This document shows, in pieces, positions 26,453 to 34,789 of a stretch of DNA of 62,343 nucleotides. A program made the position numbers and the translations under genes. A model generated the notes under the pieces. The model did not search any database. It had not been told where the DNA came from and worked only from the letters and a program-made list of their open reading frames with translations. Location of the stretch: contig SVLT01000014.1 of the NCBI GenBank assembly GCA_015067845.1, positions 1 through 62,343 on the forward strand, given 5' to 3'. This DNA is from Oscillospiraceae bacterium (GTDB lineage Bacteria > Bacillota > Clostridia > Oscillospirales > Oscillospiraceae). Position 1 is the stretch's first letter; every line of letters starts with the position of its first letter.

Positions 26453-26579
26453 CCCTCCCCTTTGGGGAGGGTGCCCCGTAAGGGGGCGGGAGAGGTCCAC
26501 CTCTTCCGTCAAAAATCAAAGATTTTTGCCACCTTCCCCAGAGGGGAAGGCTTTCGGGCGGATGTGGGCATCCGCCCCT
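26453..26579. repeat. Dispersed palindromic repeat between lysC and asd
   Basis: CCCTCCCC...GGGGAGGGTG, AAAAATCAAAGATTTTT and CACCTTCCCC...GGGGAAGG blocks followed by a CGGGCGGATG...CATCCGCCC palindrome. It mixes blocks of families A, B and C. No gene. Confidence 0.7.
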
Positions 26580-26603
26580 ACATTTCTTTTGGAGGTACTT
26601 ACT

Positions 26604-27605
26604 ATGAAACTCTATACCGTTGCAATTCTCGGTGCCACCGGCGCCGTGGGACAGGAAATGATCAAGGTTCTGCAGGAGCGCAACTTCCCCGTGGGCAAGC
26701 TGATCCCCCTGGCAAGCCGCCGCAGCGCCGGCAAGACCCTCACCTTCAAGGGCGAGGAAGTCACCATCCAGGAGGCCTGCGACACCGCTTTTGAGGGCGT
26801 GGACATCGTTCTGGGCGCGGCAGAAAACGACATCGCAAAGCGTTTTGCTCCTGCCATTCAGGCCGCAGGCGCTGTGTTTGTGGACAATTCTTCCGCATTC
26901 CGCATGGATCCCAAGGTGCCCCTGATCGTCCCCGAGGTCAACCCTCAGGATGTGGCATGGCACAATGGCATTATCTCCAACCCCAACTGCTCCACCATCA
27001 TCACATTGACTGCCGTCAATGCTCTGAACTCCATCTCCCCCATCCGCACCATGACCGCCTCTACTTACCAGGCCGTTTCCGGTGCTGGCGCAGAGGGCCC
27101 TGTGGAGCTGCAAAACGAGGTGGACGCACTCGCCAAGGGCGAGACCTATGAGCCCAAGGTGTTCTCTCACCAGATCGCCTTCAATCTGATCCCCCAGATC
27201 GGCGGCGAGGCTTATGAAGGCTACACCAGCGAGGAAATGAAGATGCAGAACGAGGGCCGCAAGATCATGCACCTGCCGGAGCTGACTGTCTCCTGCACCT
27301 GCGTCCGCGTTCCTGTTATGCGCAGCCACTCCATCTCCGTCAGCTGTCACTTTGATGTGCCTGTGACTGTGGAGCAGGTGCGCAATGTGATCGCCAACGC
27401 CCCCGGCTGTAAGCTGGTGGACGACCTTAATAACAAGCAGTATCCCATGCCTCTGGACACCTCCGACCAGGATCTGGTGTTCGTGGGCCGTATCCGCCCC
27501 GACCTGACCGACCCCAACGGCATCTGTCTGTGGTGCTGCGGCGATCAGGTGCGTAAGGGTGCCGCCACCAACTGCGTGCAGATCGCAGAGTTGCTGGTCA
27601 AGTAA
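26604..27605 (+). CDS. asd: Aspartate-semialdehyde dehydrogenase
   Basis: 333 residues. Reduces aspartyl phosphate to the semialdehyde with NADPH. Seen are GATGAVGQEM (10-19), active-site Cys129 in SNPNCSTI, FNLIPQIGG and the substrate-binding VPVMRSHSISV region. GGAGG lies 9 nt before the ATG at 26604. The stop codon overlaps the next gene's start (TAATG), so the DUF6062-type gene is translationally coupled. Confidence 0.96.
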   Translation: MKLYTVAILGATGAVGQEMIKVLQERNFPVGKLIPLASRRSAGKTLTFKGEEVTIQEACDTAFEGVDIVLGAAENDIAKRFAPAIQAAGAVFVDNSSAFRMDPKVPLIVPEVNPQDVAWHNGIISNPNCSTIITLTAVNALNSISPIRTMTASTYQAVSGAGAEGPVELQNEVDALAKGETYEPKVFSHQIAFNLIPQIGGEAYEGYTSEEMKMQNEGRKIMHLPELTVSCTCVRVPVMRSHSISVSCHFDVPVTVEQVRNVIANAPGCKLVDDLNNKQYPMPLDTSDQDLVFVGRIRPDLTDPNGICLWCCGDQVRKGAATNCVQIAELLVK

Positions 27606-28357
27606 TGAAAGAAAAGCTCTACACCATTCCGGTCAACGAGGGCTTTGAAACAGAGGATGAGTGTCCCTTCTGCGCCATGGAGCGCAAGGAAGAGCAGCGC
27701 GCCATCCGCTATTTCGCCGGACCGGGTGCCAGCTATATGGAACCGGATGTCCGGGCAAGTACCGACAAGGCCGGCTTCTGCGGCGGTCATATGAAAAAGC
27801 TCTATGACTACGGCAATTCTCTGGGCGCGGCGCTGATGCTGCAAACCTACTACGCAGGGCTGCTGGAAGAATTGCAGGAGCGGCTGGATGACTACGAGCT
27901 TCCTCCCCAGCAGGGTCTGTTCAGTAAAAAACGCCCCCAAACAAAAGAACCGCCTTACCGGCGGCTTCGGGAGCGTCTGGAGTCCTGCGCCATCTGCGAA
28001 AAGGTGGACTACAATATGGCGCGGTATTTTGATACCTTCTTTTATTTACTGAAAGAGCCGGAATTCCGGGCTAAGGTAGAAAATTGCAAGGGCTTCTGCC
28101 TGCGGCATTTTACCGCCCTCTTGGAAGCAGCGGAGGAGCACCTTCCCAACGCCCAGCGGGAGTGGTTTTTGAACACCGTTCCCGGCCTGATGCTTACGAA
28201 TCTGGCACGGGTCAAGGGGGATCTGGACTGGATGATCGCCAAGTACGACTACCGCAACGCCTCCAAGCCCTGGGGAAACGCTCAGGACGCATTGCAGCGC
28301 TCCATGCAGAAATTGCAGGGCATCTATCCCGCCGACGCACCCTATAAAAATGAGTAA
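27605..28357 (+). CDS. DUF6062-like Cys/His-rich protein
   Basis: 250 residues, soluble. Conserved metal-site-like groups: DECPFCAMERKEEQRA (CPFC at 20-23), FCGGHMKKLYDYG, SCAICEKVD and GFCLRHFTALLEA. This matches the uncharacterised DUF6062 group common in Clostridia, sometimes mislabelled as an ABC transporter protein. The paired CxxC and CxxH suggest two zinc or Fe-S sites. It overlaps asd by one base (TAATG), so it is made together with asd, but no metabolic link is known. Confidence 0.75.
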   Translation: MKEKLYTIPVNEGFETEDECPFCAMERKEEQRAIRYFAGPGASYMEPDVRASTDKAGFCGGHMKKLYDYGNSLGAALMLQTYYAGLLEELQERLDDYELPPQQGLFSKKRPQTKEPPYRRLRERLESCAICEKVDYNMARYFDTFFYLLKEPEFRAKVENCKGFCLRHFTALLEAAEEHLPNAQREWFLNTVPGLMLTNLARVKGDLDWMIAKYDYRNASKPWGNAQDALQRSMQKLQGIYPADAPYKNE

Positions 28358-28390
28358 AAGCAAGGCAGATTCATTTCTGCCTTGCTTTTT
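28358..28390. terminator. Bidirectional terminator between DUF6062 gene and lexA
   Basis: A 12-bp stem (AAGCAAGGCAGA with its complement), 6-nt loop and T-run (TTTTTCTT), placed between convergent genes. Confidence 0.85.
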
Positions 28391-28391
28391 C

Positions 28392-28970
28392 TTAATATTC
28401 CCGAACGACGGCTTTTACCAAGCCGATCAATTCCGCTTCCCGGCCGTCAATGGGCTCGTAGGCCTCATTTTCCGGCATCAGCCAGACTTCCCCGTTTTTC
28501 CGGCTTAAACGCTTAACCGTGGCTTCGTCTCCGATCCGGGCCACAACGATCTGGCCGTCCATAGCCGTCTGCTGGGGATGGATGACCACCTTGTCCCCGT
28601 CCAGAATACCGGCGTTGATCATGCTGTCACCACGGACACGCAGAGCGAAGCAGCTGGGATCACCGTCCCAGGCCATAGTGCCCTCCTGATTTTCAAAGGC
28701 CAGGATGGGAATGCCTGCGGTAACCACACCCAGCACCGGGATCTGCCCGGGGCGGTTGCCGGTGGACAGGGCACGCTTCCGGCCCTTCTGACCGGGCGCG
28801 CTCAAAAGGCCCTTATCCTGCAGGGCCTGGATATGATAGCTCACCGATGCCGTGGAGCGCAGACCCACCGCCGCACCGATCTCCCGCACGGAAGGGGCAT
28901 AGCCGTTTTCCTGGACAAACTCGTTTACAAATTCCAAAATCTTCTCCGCTTTATCACTGGTGCGTGGCAT
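28392..28970 (-). CDS. lexA: LexA SOS repressor
   Basis: 192 residues. N-terminal winged helix (YAPSVREIGAAVGLRSTASV) binds SOS operators; the C-terminal S24 domain has the self-cleavage site Ala85-Gly86 (VVTAGIP), Ser116 (GDSM) and Lys153 (ATVKR), so RecA-stimulated autolysis should work. GGAGGAG precedes the ATG, and a TATAAT box lies about 40 nt upstream. I see no clear CGAAC-type palindrome in its own promoter. Divergent from the trigger-factor-like gene. Confidence 0.95.
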   Translation of the reverse strand: MPRTSDKAEKILEFVNEFVQENGYAPSVREIGAAVGLRSTASVSYHIQALQDKGLLSAPGQKGRKRALSTGNRPGQIPVLGVVTAGIPILAFENQEGTMAWDGDPSCFALRVRGDSMINAGILDGDKVVIHPQQTAMDGQIVVARIGDEATVKRLSRKNGEVWLMPENEAYEPIDGREAELIGLVKAVVREY

Positions 28971-29058
28971 AAATACTCCTCCTGTTTCGATTTTTTCTTA
29001 TTATAGCACAAATGAACGAAAAAGAAAAGAGGTATGGGAGAATTTTTTATTTTCCCCC

Positions 29059-29087
29059 TTGACAAACCGCCGGGAAAGGTTTATGAT
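29059..29087 (+). promoter_or_regulatory. Sigma-A promoter of the ZTP riboswitch transcript
   Basis: TTGACA (29059-29064), 17-nt spacer, TATGAT (29082-29087). The aptamer begins 9 nt further on. Confidence 0.85.
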
Positions 29088-29096
29088 TGCCTTGCA

Positions 29097-29203
29097 CCGC
29101 ACGACTGACGGAACATCGTGGATCTTACCACGGGGGAATGCGGATGCTTTTTATGCCGACCGTCTGGGCAATTCAGTTTTCGCTGGGTTGCCCTTTTATT
29201 TTT
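29097..29203 (+). ncRNA. ZTP (pfl-motif) riboswitch with terminator
   Basis: The leader shows the pfl-motif core in order: CCGCA, GACTGACGG, GTGGATCTTACCAC, GGGGGAATGCGG (P1 CCGCA/TGCGG) and, after a linker, GCCGACCGTCTGGGCA. The ACGG/CCGT pairing gives the pseudoknot. The last strand overlaps a terminator stem: GGGCAA (29166-29171) pairs with TTGCCC (29188-29193), followed by TTTTATTTTTG. ZTP or ZMP binding should prevent this hairpin and switch the gene on, a signal of low 10-formyl-tetrahydrofolate. The gene controlled, a truncated trigger factor, is unusual. Confidence 0.9.
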
Positions 29204-29225
29204 GTAAAAGGAGAACAGCAAAACT

Positions 29226-30170
29226 ATGGCATTTACCTACCGCGGCCTGTCCGCAGAATTAAACCGACACATCGTAACCGACAGCGAGGTAGATCAGCAC
29301 CTGCACCGCTTGCAGCAACAGACCCCCCGCATCACTGAGGTAACAGACCGCCCCACCGAAAACGGTGACGAAGTGGTTTTGGATTACGCCGGTTTCGTCG
29401 ATGGCGTACAGTTCCCCGGCGGCACCGCCGAAATGCAGACCCTGACTCTGGGCAGCGGTCAGTTCATCCCCGGCTTTGAAGAGCAGCTGCTGGATAAGGT
29501 CCCCGGTGAGGAAGTGATCGTCAAGGTCACCTTCCCCGAGCAGTATCGTGCAGAAGACTTAGCAGGCAAGGCAGCCGAATTCCGCTGCAAGATCCACCAG
29601 ATCCGCATCAAAACCACTTATGAGCTGAACGACACCTTCGCCAAAGAAGTGGGCGAATGCGACACCCTGGCGGAAATGAAGGCAAAGCTGAAGGAAAGTC
29701 TGCAAGCCTACAGCGATGAGCGTGGAGAAATGGATCTCCAGGATCGCCTGCTGCAGCAGGCCGCCGCAACTCTGGACTTCACTCCCGACCCCAACGAGCT
29801 GGAGGACGCGGTGGAGCAGCATCTGCGGAATATGGAGGCTCAGCTCTCCCAAAAGGGTCTGAATCTGGATATGTACTGTTCTTTCATGGGCATCACCAAG
29901 GAGCAGCTCCACGAGGAGTCCTACCCGGCAGCGGAGGCAAATCTGCGCCGCGTCGCCGCCGTGGAGGAGATCACCCGTCTGGAAAATCTGACCGTCAGCG
30001 AGCAGGAAATGGGCGAAGCCATTGCCCTCATCTGCCGCAAGAACAACATGACAGTGGAGCAATTCAAGCCCTATTATAATGAAGAATTCGAAGCCGCGGT
30101 CCGCCGCACCGTTCTGACCACCAAGGTAATGGTTCTGATCCGTGACAGCGCCAATATTACCGAAAAATAA
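29226..30170 (+). CDS. Trigger-factor-like chaperone/peptidyl-prolyl isomerase lacking the ribosome-binding domain
   Basis: 314 residues against about 430 for normal trigger factor. The FKBP domain is clear (about 40-128: NGDEVVLDYAGFVDG, LGSGQFIPGFEEQLL, VTFPEQYRAEDLAGKAAEF), followed by the helical C-terminal chaperone arms (TFAKEVGECDTLAEMKAKLK, ending KVMVLIRDSANI). The N-terminal ribosome-docking domain with its GFRxGKxP loop is missing; the protein begins MAFTYRGLSAELNRH. It may fold or isomerise proteins off the ribosome. It sits under a ZTP riboswitch and just upstream of fhs. AAAAGGAG precedes the ATG. Confidence 0.85.
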   Translation: MAFTYRGLSAELNRHIVTDSEVDQHLHRLQQQTPRITEVTDRPTENGDEVVLDYAGFVDGVQFPGGTAEMQTLTLGSGQFIPGFEEQLLDKVPGEEVIVKVTFPEQYRAEDLAGKAAEFRCKIHQIRIKTTYELNDTFAKEVGECDTLAEMKAKLKESLQAYSDERGEMDLQDRLLQQAAATLDFTPDPNELEDAVEQHLRNMEAQLSQKGLNLDMYCSFMGITKEQLHEESYPAAEANLRRVAAVEEITRLENLTVSEQEMGEAIALICRKNNMTVEQFKPYYNEEFEAAVRRTVLTTKVMVLIRDSANITEK

Positions 30171-30204
30171 TTTCATATTTCCTCGGTTTTGTGTGTTTTA
30201 CCCG

Positions 30205-30233
30205 TTGACATCCCCGGCTTTCGATGATACAAT
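30205..30233 (+). promoter_or_regulatory. Sigma-A promoter of fhs
   Basis: TTGACA (30205-30210), 17-nt spacer, TACAAT (30228-30233). Confidence 0.85.
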
Positions 30234-30239
30234 ACAGCC

Positions 30240-30345
30240 GTACCGATAAAAAATTATCGATATGGTTCTGGGGTACACATAGGTATAATGTGCAGGACCG
30301 AAAATAACATAGTCTCCAAGGGTTAGTTAAGACTTTGGAGAACAA
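30240..30345 (+). promoter_or_regulatory. Structured fhs leader, class not recognised
   Basis: Between promoter and ribosome-binding site the RNA can form three successive hairpins: CCGTACCGATAA/TTATCGATATGG (30238-30265 region), a two-part helix GGTTCT...AGGACC enclosing CACAT/ATGTG (about 30264-30300), and CTCCAAGG/CTTTGGAG (about 30313-30339). The conserved-looking loops (GGGGTA, AGGTATA) suggest a ligand-binding or protein-binding leader, but it matches no class I can name. No T-run terminator is present, so any control would be at translation. Confidence 0.4.
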
Positions 30346-30362
30346 ACAAGGAGGAATTTCCC

Positions 30363-32174
30363 ATGGCAATCGTTTTTGATGAAAACGGCAAGTACGTAGA
30401 CGAAAAGGGTATTGTCAAGCTTGACCCTACCAAGTTCGCCGACTGGCAGATCGCAGAAGAAGCTGAAAAGAGCCTTCCCTCTGTTGATTACTTCCGCCAG
30501 AAGCTGGGCCTGCTGGAGGACGAGATCATCCCCTACGGCAAGACCCCCAAGATCGACTTCATTAAGGTTATGAACCGTCTGAAGGATAAGCCCGACGGCA
30601 AGTTCATCGAAGTCACCGCTGTTACCCCCACCCCCTTCGGTGAAGGTAAGTCCACTGTTTCTCTGGGCCTGATCGAAGGTCTGGGCTACATCGGCAAGAA
30701 CGCCGGCGGCGCACTGCGTCAGCCCTCTGGCGGCCCCACCATGAACGTTAAGGGTACTGCAGCCGGCGGCGGTAACGCCCTGCTGATGCCCATGACCGAG
30801 TTCTCTCTGGGTCTGACCGGTGACATCAACGACATCATGAACGCTCACAACTTGGCCATGGTTGCTTTGACTGCCCGTATGCAGCACGAGCGTAACAACA
30901 ACGACGAATGGCTGGCCAAGAAGGGCTTGAAGCGTCTGGACATCGACCCCAAGCGTGTGGAGATGGGCTGGATCATCGACTTCTGCGCACAGTCTCTTCG
31001 TAATATCATCATCGGCATCGGCGGCCGTCTGGACGGCTTCATGATGGAGAGCAAGTTCGGTATCGCTGTTGGCTCCGAGCTGATGGCTATCCTGGCTGTT
31101 GCCCGTGACCTGAAGGATCTGCGTGAGCGTATCGGCAAGATCGTTGTCGCTTACAGCCGCAACGGTGACCCCGTTACCTGTGAGGATCTGGACGTTGCCG
31201 GCGCTATGACCGCCTGGATGCGTAACGCCATCAACCCCACCATGTGCTACTCCGTGGAACATCAGCCCGTTCTGATCCACGCCGGCCCCTTCGCAAACAT
31301 CGCCATCGGTCAGTCTTCCGTTATCTCCGACCGTCTGGCTCTGAAGCTGTTTGACTACCATGTCACCGAGTCCGGCTTTGCTGCTGACATCGGCTTCGAG
31401 AAGTTCTGGAACGTTAAGACCCGTCTTAGCGGCCTGACCCCCAACGTTTCCGTTCTGGTTGCTACCGTCCGCTCCCTGAAGATGCACGGCGGCGGCCCCA
31501 AGGTTACTCCCGGTGCACCCCTGCCCAAGGAGTACAAGGAAGAGAACCTGGAACTGCTGGAAAAGGGTACCTGCAACCTGTTCCACCACGTCAACACCAT
31601 CAAGAAGTCCGGCATCAACCCCGTGGTCTGCATTAACCGCTTCTACACCGATACCGATGCTGAAATCGCTCTGCTCAAGAAGCTGTGTGCTGAGCGCGGC
31701 ATACGTTGTGCTGAGTCTAACCACTGGCGTTACGGCGGCGAAGGTGCTGCTGAGCTGGCCCGTGTGGTCGTTGAGGCTTGTGAAGATCCCGTGGAAGTTA
31801 AGTTCCTGTACGATCTGGATATGCCCCTGCGTCAGCGCGTTGAGCTGATCGCTAAGGAAGTCTACGGTGCTGACGGCGTTGACTGGGCTCCTCTGGCTGT
31901 TGAGAAGGCACAGCGCTTCGAGACCGATCCCAAGTACGCTGATTACTGCACCATGATGGTTAAGACCCACCTGTCCCTGTCCGACAACCCCGCTTTGAAG
32001 GGTGTCCCCACCGGCTGGCGTCTGGCTGTCCGTGACATTCTGGAGTACGGCGGCGCAAAGTTCCTGTGCCCCATGGCTGGTACCATCTCCATGATGCCCG
32101 GTACTGCTGCTGACCCCGCATACCGTCGTGTGGACGTGGACGTTGAGACCGGTAAGGTTTCCGGCCTGTTCTAA
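30363..32174 (+). CDS. fhs: Formate-tetrahydrofolate ligase
   Basis: 603 residues. Joins formate to tetrahydrofolate with ATP, making 10-formyl-THF for purines and for the methyl branch of the acetyl-CoA pathway. Signatures: ATP loop [48 protein letters not shown] and [19 protein letters not shown]. It is somewhat longer than the usual 556 residues owing to an N-terminal extension of about 35 residues. AGGAGG lies 8 nt before the ATG. Codon use is more restricted than in neighbouring genes (GTT, CGT, CTG favoured), a sign of high expression. It works with metF and the acs genes at 41852-47040. Confidence 0.97.
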   Translation: MAIVFDENGKYVDEKGIVKLDPTKFADWQIAEEAEKSLPSVDYFRQKLGLLEDEIIPYGKTPKIDFIKVMNRLKDKPDGKFIEVTAVTPTPFGEGKSTVSLGLIEGLGYIGKNAGGALRQPSGGPTMNVKGTAAGGGNALLMPMTEFSLGLTGDINDIMNAHNLAMVALTARMQHERNNNDEWLAKKGLKRLDIDPKRVEMGWIIDFCAQSLRNIIIGIGGRLDGFMMESKFGIAVGSELMAILAVARDLKDLRERIGKIVVAYSRNGDPVTCEDLDVAGAMTAWMRNAINPTMCYSVEHQPVLIHAGPFANIAIGQSSVISDRLALKLFDYHVTESGFAADIGFEKFWNVKTRLSGLTPNVSVLVATVRSLKMHGGGPKVTPGAPLPKEYKEENLELLEKGTCNLFHHVNTIKKSGINPVVCINRFYTDTDAEIALLKKLCAERGIRCAESNHWRYGGEGAAELARVVVEACEDPVEVKFLYDLDMPLRQRVELIAKEVYGADGVDWAPLAVEKAQRFETDPKYADYCTMMVKTHLSLSDNPALKGVPTGWRLAVRDILEYGGAKFLCPMAGTISMMPGTAADPAYRRVDVDVETGKVSGLF

Positions 32175-32187
32175 TCAATAACATAGC

Positions 32188-32217
32188 AAAGTCAGGCAAC
32201 TCCGGTTGCCTGACTTT
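32188..32217 (+). terminator. Terminator of fhs
   Basis: A 13-bp stem (AAAGTCAGGCAAC with its complement), TCCG loop, then TTTTCATTTTG. Confidence 0.85.
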
Positions 32218-32233
32218 TCATTTTGCAAATCCG

Positions 32234-32262
32234 TTTACTTTTTCTGTAATTCGTGATACAAT
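32234..32262 (+). promoter_or_regulatory. Promoter of alr
   Basis: TTTACT (32234-32239), 17-nt spacer, TACAAT (32257-32262), 28 nt before the alr ATG. Confidence 0.7.
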
Positions 32263-32290
32263 AACCCCATCCTCTTTTGGAGTTGATTCC

Positions 32291-33457
32291 ATGACATTTG
32301 ACCATACTTATGTGAAAATAGATCTGGATGCCATCGCCCGGAATTTTGCCGCCGTACAGGAAAAGGCCGACGTGCCGGTGATGGCGGTGATCAAGGGCGA
32401 CGCCTACGGTCACGGGGCCATCCCCATTGCCCGCCTGTTGCAGGACAAATGCGCTTTCTTCGGCGTATCATCCATGGCAGAGGCGCTGGAATTGCGCCGG
32501 GCGGGTCTGGATAAGCCCATCCTCATTCTTGGGCACACCCCCACCGCCGCATTTCCCGAGGCCATCCGTGAGCAAATTCGCCCCACCATCTTCCGTTATG
32601 AAGATGCCCTTGCCCTTTCCGATGCCGCCGTCAAGCTGGGCGCAACCGCCCATTTCCATTTTGCCGCGGATACCGGCATGGGCCGCATTGGATTCGCCCC
32701 CACAGAAAAATCCGCAGACCTGTGCGCCAAGATCATCCAACTTCCCGGTCTTGTGGCTGAGGGCCTGTTCAGTCACTTTGCCACCGCTGATTGCGCCGAT
32801 CTCAGCGCCGCCCGGGAGCAGGAAGAACGCTTCGCGGCCTTTGATGCCATGCTGAAAGCCCGGGGCGTGGAAATTCCCATCCGCCACCTGAATAACTCCG
32901 CCGGTATCATGAATTTCCCCAGCAAATACGAAATGGTCCGGGCCGGCATCGTCCTCTACGGCATGTATCCCAGCGAGGAAGTTGACAAAAAACTCCTGCC
33001 TCTGTCCCCTGCTCTGGAATGGGAAAGCCATGTCACCCATGTGAAAACCTTGGGAAGCGGCTGCAGCATCGGCTACGGCGCGACCTTTGTAACGGAACGT
33101 CCCACCGTGGTGGCCACCATCCCCGTGGGCTATGCGGACGGCTACCGCCGAAATCTGAGTAATCGGTTTTATGTGCTGATTCGGGGACAGAAAGCCCCCA
33201 TTTTGGGGCGCATCTGCATGGATCAGATGATGGTGGACGTAACGGACATCCCCGGTGTCACGCCGGGCGATGCAGTGACTTTAGTGGGCAAAAACGGCGA
33301 TGCATCCATCACCATGGAAGAGATCGCTGCCATGGCGGACAGCTTCAACTATGAATTCGGCTGCGGCATCAGCCGCCGTGTCCCCCGGTTTTACTACCAA
33401 AACGGCGAACAAATCGCCGCTGTGCATTACCTTTTGGATGAACACTCTGGTAACTGA
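32291..33457 (+). CDS. alr: Alanine racemase
   Basis: 388 residues. PLP-dependent conversion of L- to D-alanine for peptidoglycan. The PLP lysine is Lys35 (AVIKGDAYGHG), with FAADTGMGRIGF, the second catalytic Tyr in the SIGYGATF block and VGYADGYRR. The C-terminal beta domain has MDQMMVDVTD. The ribosome site is weak (TTTTGGAG). It is a single gene with its own promoter, convergent with galK, and separated from it by a repeat and a terminator. Confidence 0.95.
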   Translation: MTFDHTYVKIDLDAIARNFAAVQEKADVPVMAVIKGDAYGHGAIPIARLLQDKCAFFGVSSMAEALELRRAGLDKPILILGHTPTAAFPEAIREQIRPTIFRYEDALALSDAAVKLGATAHFHFAADTGMGRIGFAPTEKSADLCAKIIQLPGLVAEGLFSHFATADCADLSAAREQEERFAAFDAMLKARGVEIPIRHLNNSAGIMNFPSKYEMVRAGIVLYGMYPSEEVDKKLLPLSPALEWESHVTHVKTLGSGCSIGYGATFVTERPTVVATIPVGYADGYRRNLSNRFYVLIRGQKAPILGRICMDQMMVDVTDIPGVTPGDAVTLVGKNGDASITMEEIAAMADSFNYEFGCGISRRVPRFYYQNGEQIAAVHYLLDEHSGN

Positions 33458-33462
33458 CATTG

Positions 33463-33522
33463 TAGGGGCGACTATTAGTCGCCCGCGGGCGGCAGGTTGC
33501 CGCCCCTACATCCGCAGGATGT
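33463..33522. repeat. GTAGGGGC-type palindromic repeat
   Basis: GTAGGGGCGACTATTAGTCG, then CGGGCGGCAGG...GCCGCCCCTAC, and a small CATCCGCAGGATG palindrome. Similar GTAGGGG/CCCCTAC ends occur at 8639-8720. Confidence 0.6.
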
Positions 33523-33542
33523 AGAAACCGGAACATATTTTA

Positions 33543-33575
33543 AGGGTGTCTCACTTGTTGTGAGACACCCTCTTT
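33543..33575. terminator. Bidirectional terminator between alr and galK
   Basis: A 12-bp stem (AGGGTGTCTCAC with its complement) with T-tract CTTTTAT on the plus side, immediately before the galK stop codon. Confidence 0.8.
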
Positions 33576-34789
33576 TATAAAATTTCCATTTCCACGCCGC
33601 CCTGGGGTCGGATGGTCAGCACATGACACGCTCCCTCGCCCAACGCACCGTCAATTCCTGCCCGGAAATCCTCCAGCATATCCAGGGGCACAAAAGCCTG
33701 CACCGTACCGGCGAAGCCGCCGCCGTGGACGCGGTACGCGCCCCTGCCCTGTAAGTAATGCTGGCACAGTCCCAGCGCCACCGCCATGTCCTGATGCTGA
33801 ACATACCCAGCCGGGATGACGTTCTGCAAGTACATGTACGAAGAATAGCCGCTTTCCTTGATCAGCTCCAAAAACCGGTCAAAATCCCCGGCGGCCAGGG
33901 CCGCCACCTGCTGGGTAACCCGCTTGTTTTCCTCATATTCATGGATACCACGCATCACCGCCCGGTCACCGCAGGACGCCCGCAGCGCCGGAATAGCGGC
34001 GTAAAAATCCTCCTCCGGCACCTGTGTCAGCACTTCCTTGCCGAAATGGGCGCACAGAGCCCCAAAATCCCGGGTCACCGCCGCGTATTCGTCGGTCAGA
34101 TCCGCATGATCCGCACCGCTGTCAATGATGCACAGAGCATGACCGCAGGAGGCAAAATCAAATTCCACGCTCCGGATCTCCGGGGCGTCTTTTTTTCCAA
34201 AATCAATGGTGATCATGCCACCCACCGCCGAAGCCATCTGATCCATCAGTCCGCAGGGCTTGCCGAAAAACACATTTTCCGCGTACTGACCGATCATGGC
34301 AATTTCCGGTTGCGTTGCCTTGCCGTCAAAGAACAGATGGTTGATGATGGTTCCCACCAGCACCTCAAAGGCCGCCGAGGAGCTGAGCCCCGAGCCTGGC
34401 AGGACTGTGGACTGTACATAGGCATCAAAGCCCTGCACCTTGCAGCCCAGCTGGCTGAATCGGGCGGCAACGCCCCGGATCAGCGCCGGGGTGCTGTTCA
34501 CTTCCTCCGCCACCGGGGTCAGCGTAGCCAGATCCACCACGCACAGGGGATAGCCCTGGGACAAAATGCGGATCTCTCCGGTGCCGTTGCACCGCACCGC
34601 CGCCCGGGTATCCAGATCCACCGCACCGGCCAGAACCCGGCCACGCTGATGATCTGTGTGGTTGCCGCCGATCTCCGTACGGCCGGGGGCGGAAAAGTAC
34701 CGTTCCGGCGCGCCGCCAAAGGCGGCCGCAAAGCCGGCGTCCAATATTTTCTTCTCCTCCGGATGGAGGATCATTTTTTGCTGTTTCAT
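33575..34789 (-). CDS. galK: Galactokinase
   Basis: About 404 residues. Phosphorylates galactose at C1 (Leloir pathway). Signatures: FSAPGRTEIGGNHTDHQRGR near the N-terminus, the GHMP ATP loop VLPGSGLSSSAAFE and the C-terminal RVHGGGFAGTVQAF. I chose the ATG at 34787-34789, 7 nt after GGAGG; the ATG one codon earlier overlaps the TGA of the upstream regulator gene (ATGATGA), showing coupling. galE and galT are not in the window. The upstream regulator probably controls it. Confidence 0.94.
   Translation of the reverse strand: MKQQKMILHPEEKKILDAGFAAAFGGAPERYFSAPGRTEIGGNHTDHQRGRVLAGAVDLDTRAAVRCNGTGEIRILSQGYPLCVVDLATLTPVAEEVNSTPALIRGVAARFSQLGCKVQGFDAYVQSTVLPGSGLSSSAAFEVLVGTIINHLFFDGKATQPEIAMIGQYAENVFFGKPCGLMDQMASAVGGMITIDFGKKDAPEIRSVEFDFASCGHALCIIDSGADHADLTDEYAAVTRDFGALCAHFGKEVLTQVPEEDFYAAIPALRASCGDRAVMRGIHEYEENKRVTQQVAALAAGDFDRFLELIKESGYSSYMYLQNVIPAGYVQHQDMAVALGLCQHYLQGRGAYRVHGGGFAGTVQAFVPLDMLEDFRAGIDGALGEGACHVLTIRPQGGVEMEIL

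Noticed and set aside
28971..29058. LexA operator in the lexA/trigger-factor intergenic region
   Set aside because: Only half-site-like GAAC sequences are seen; no CGAAC-N4-GTTCG palindrome.
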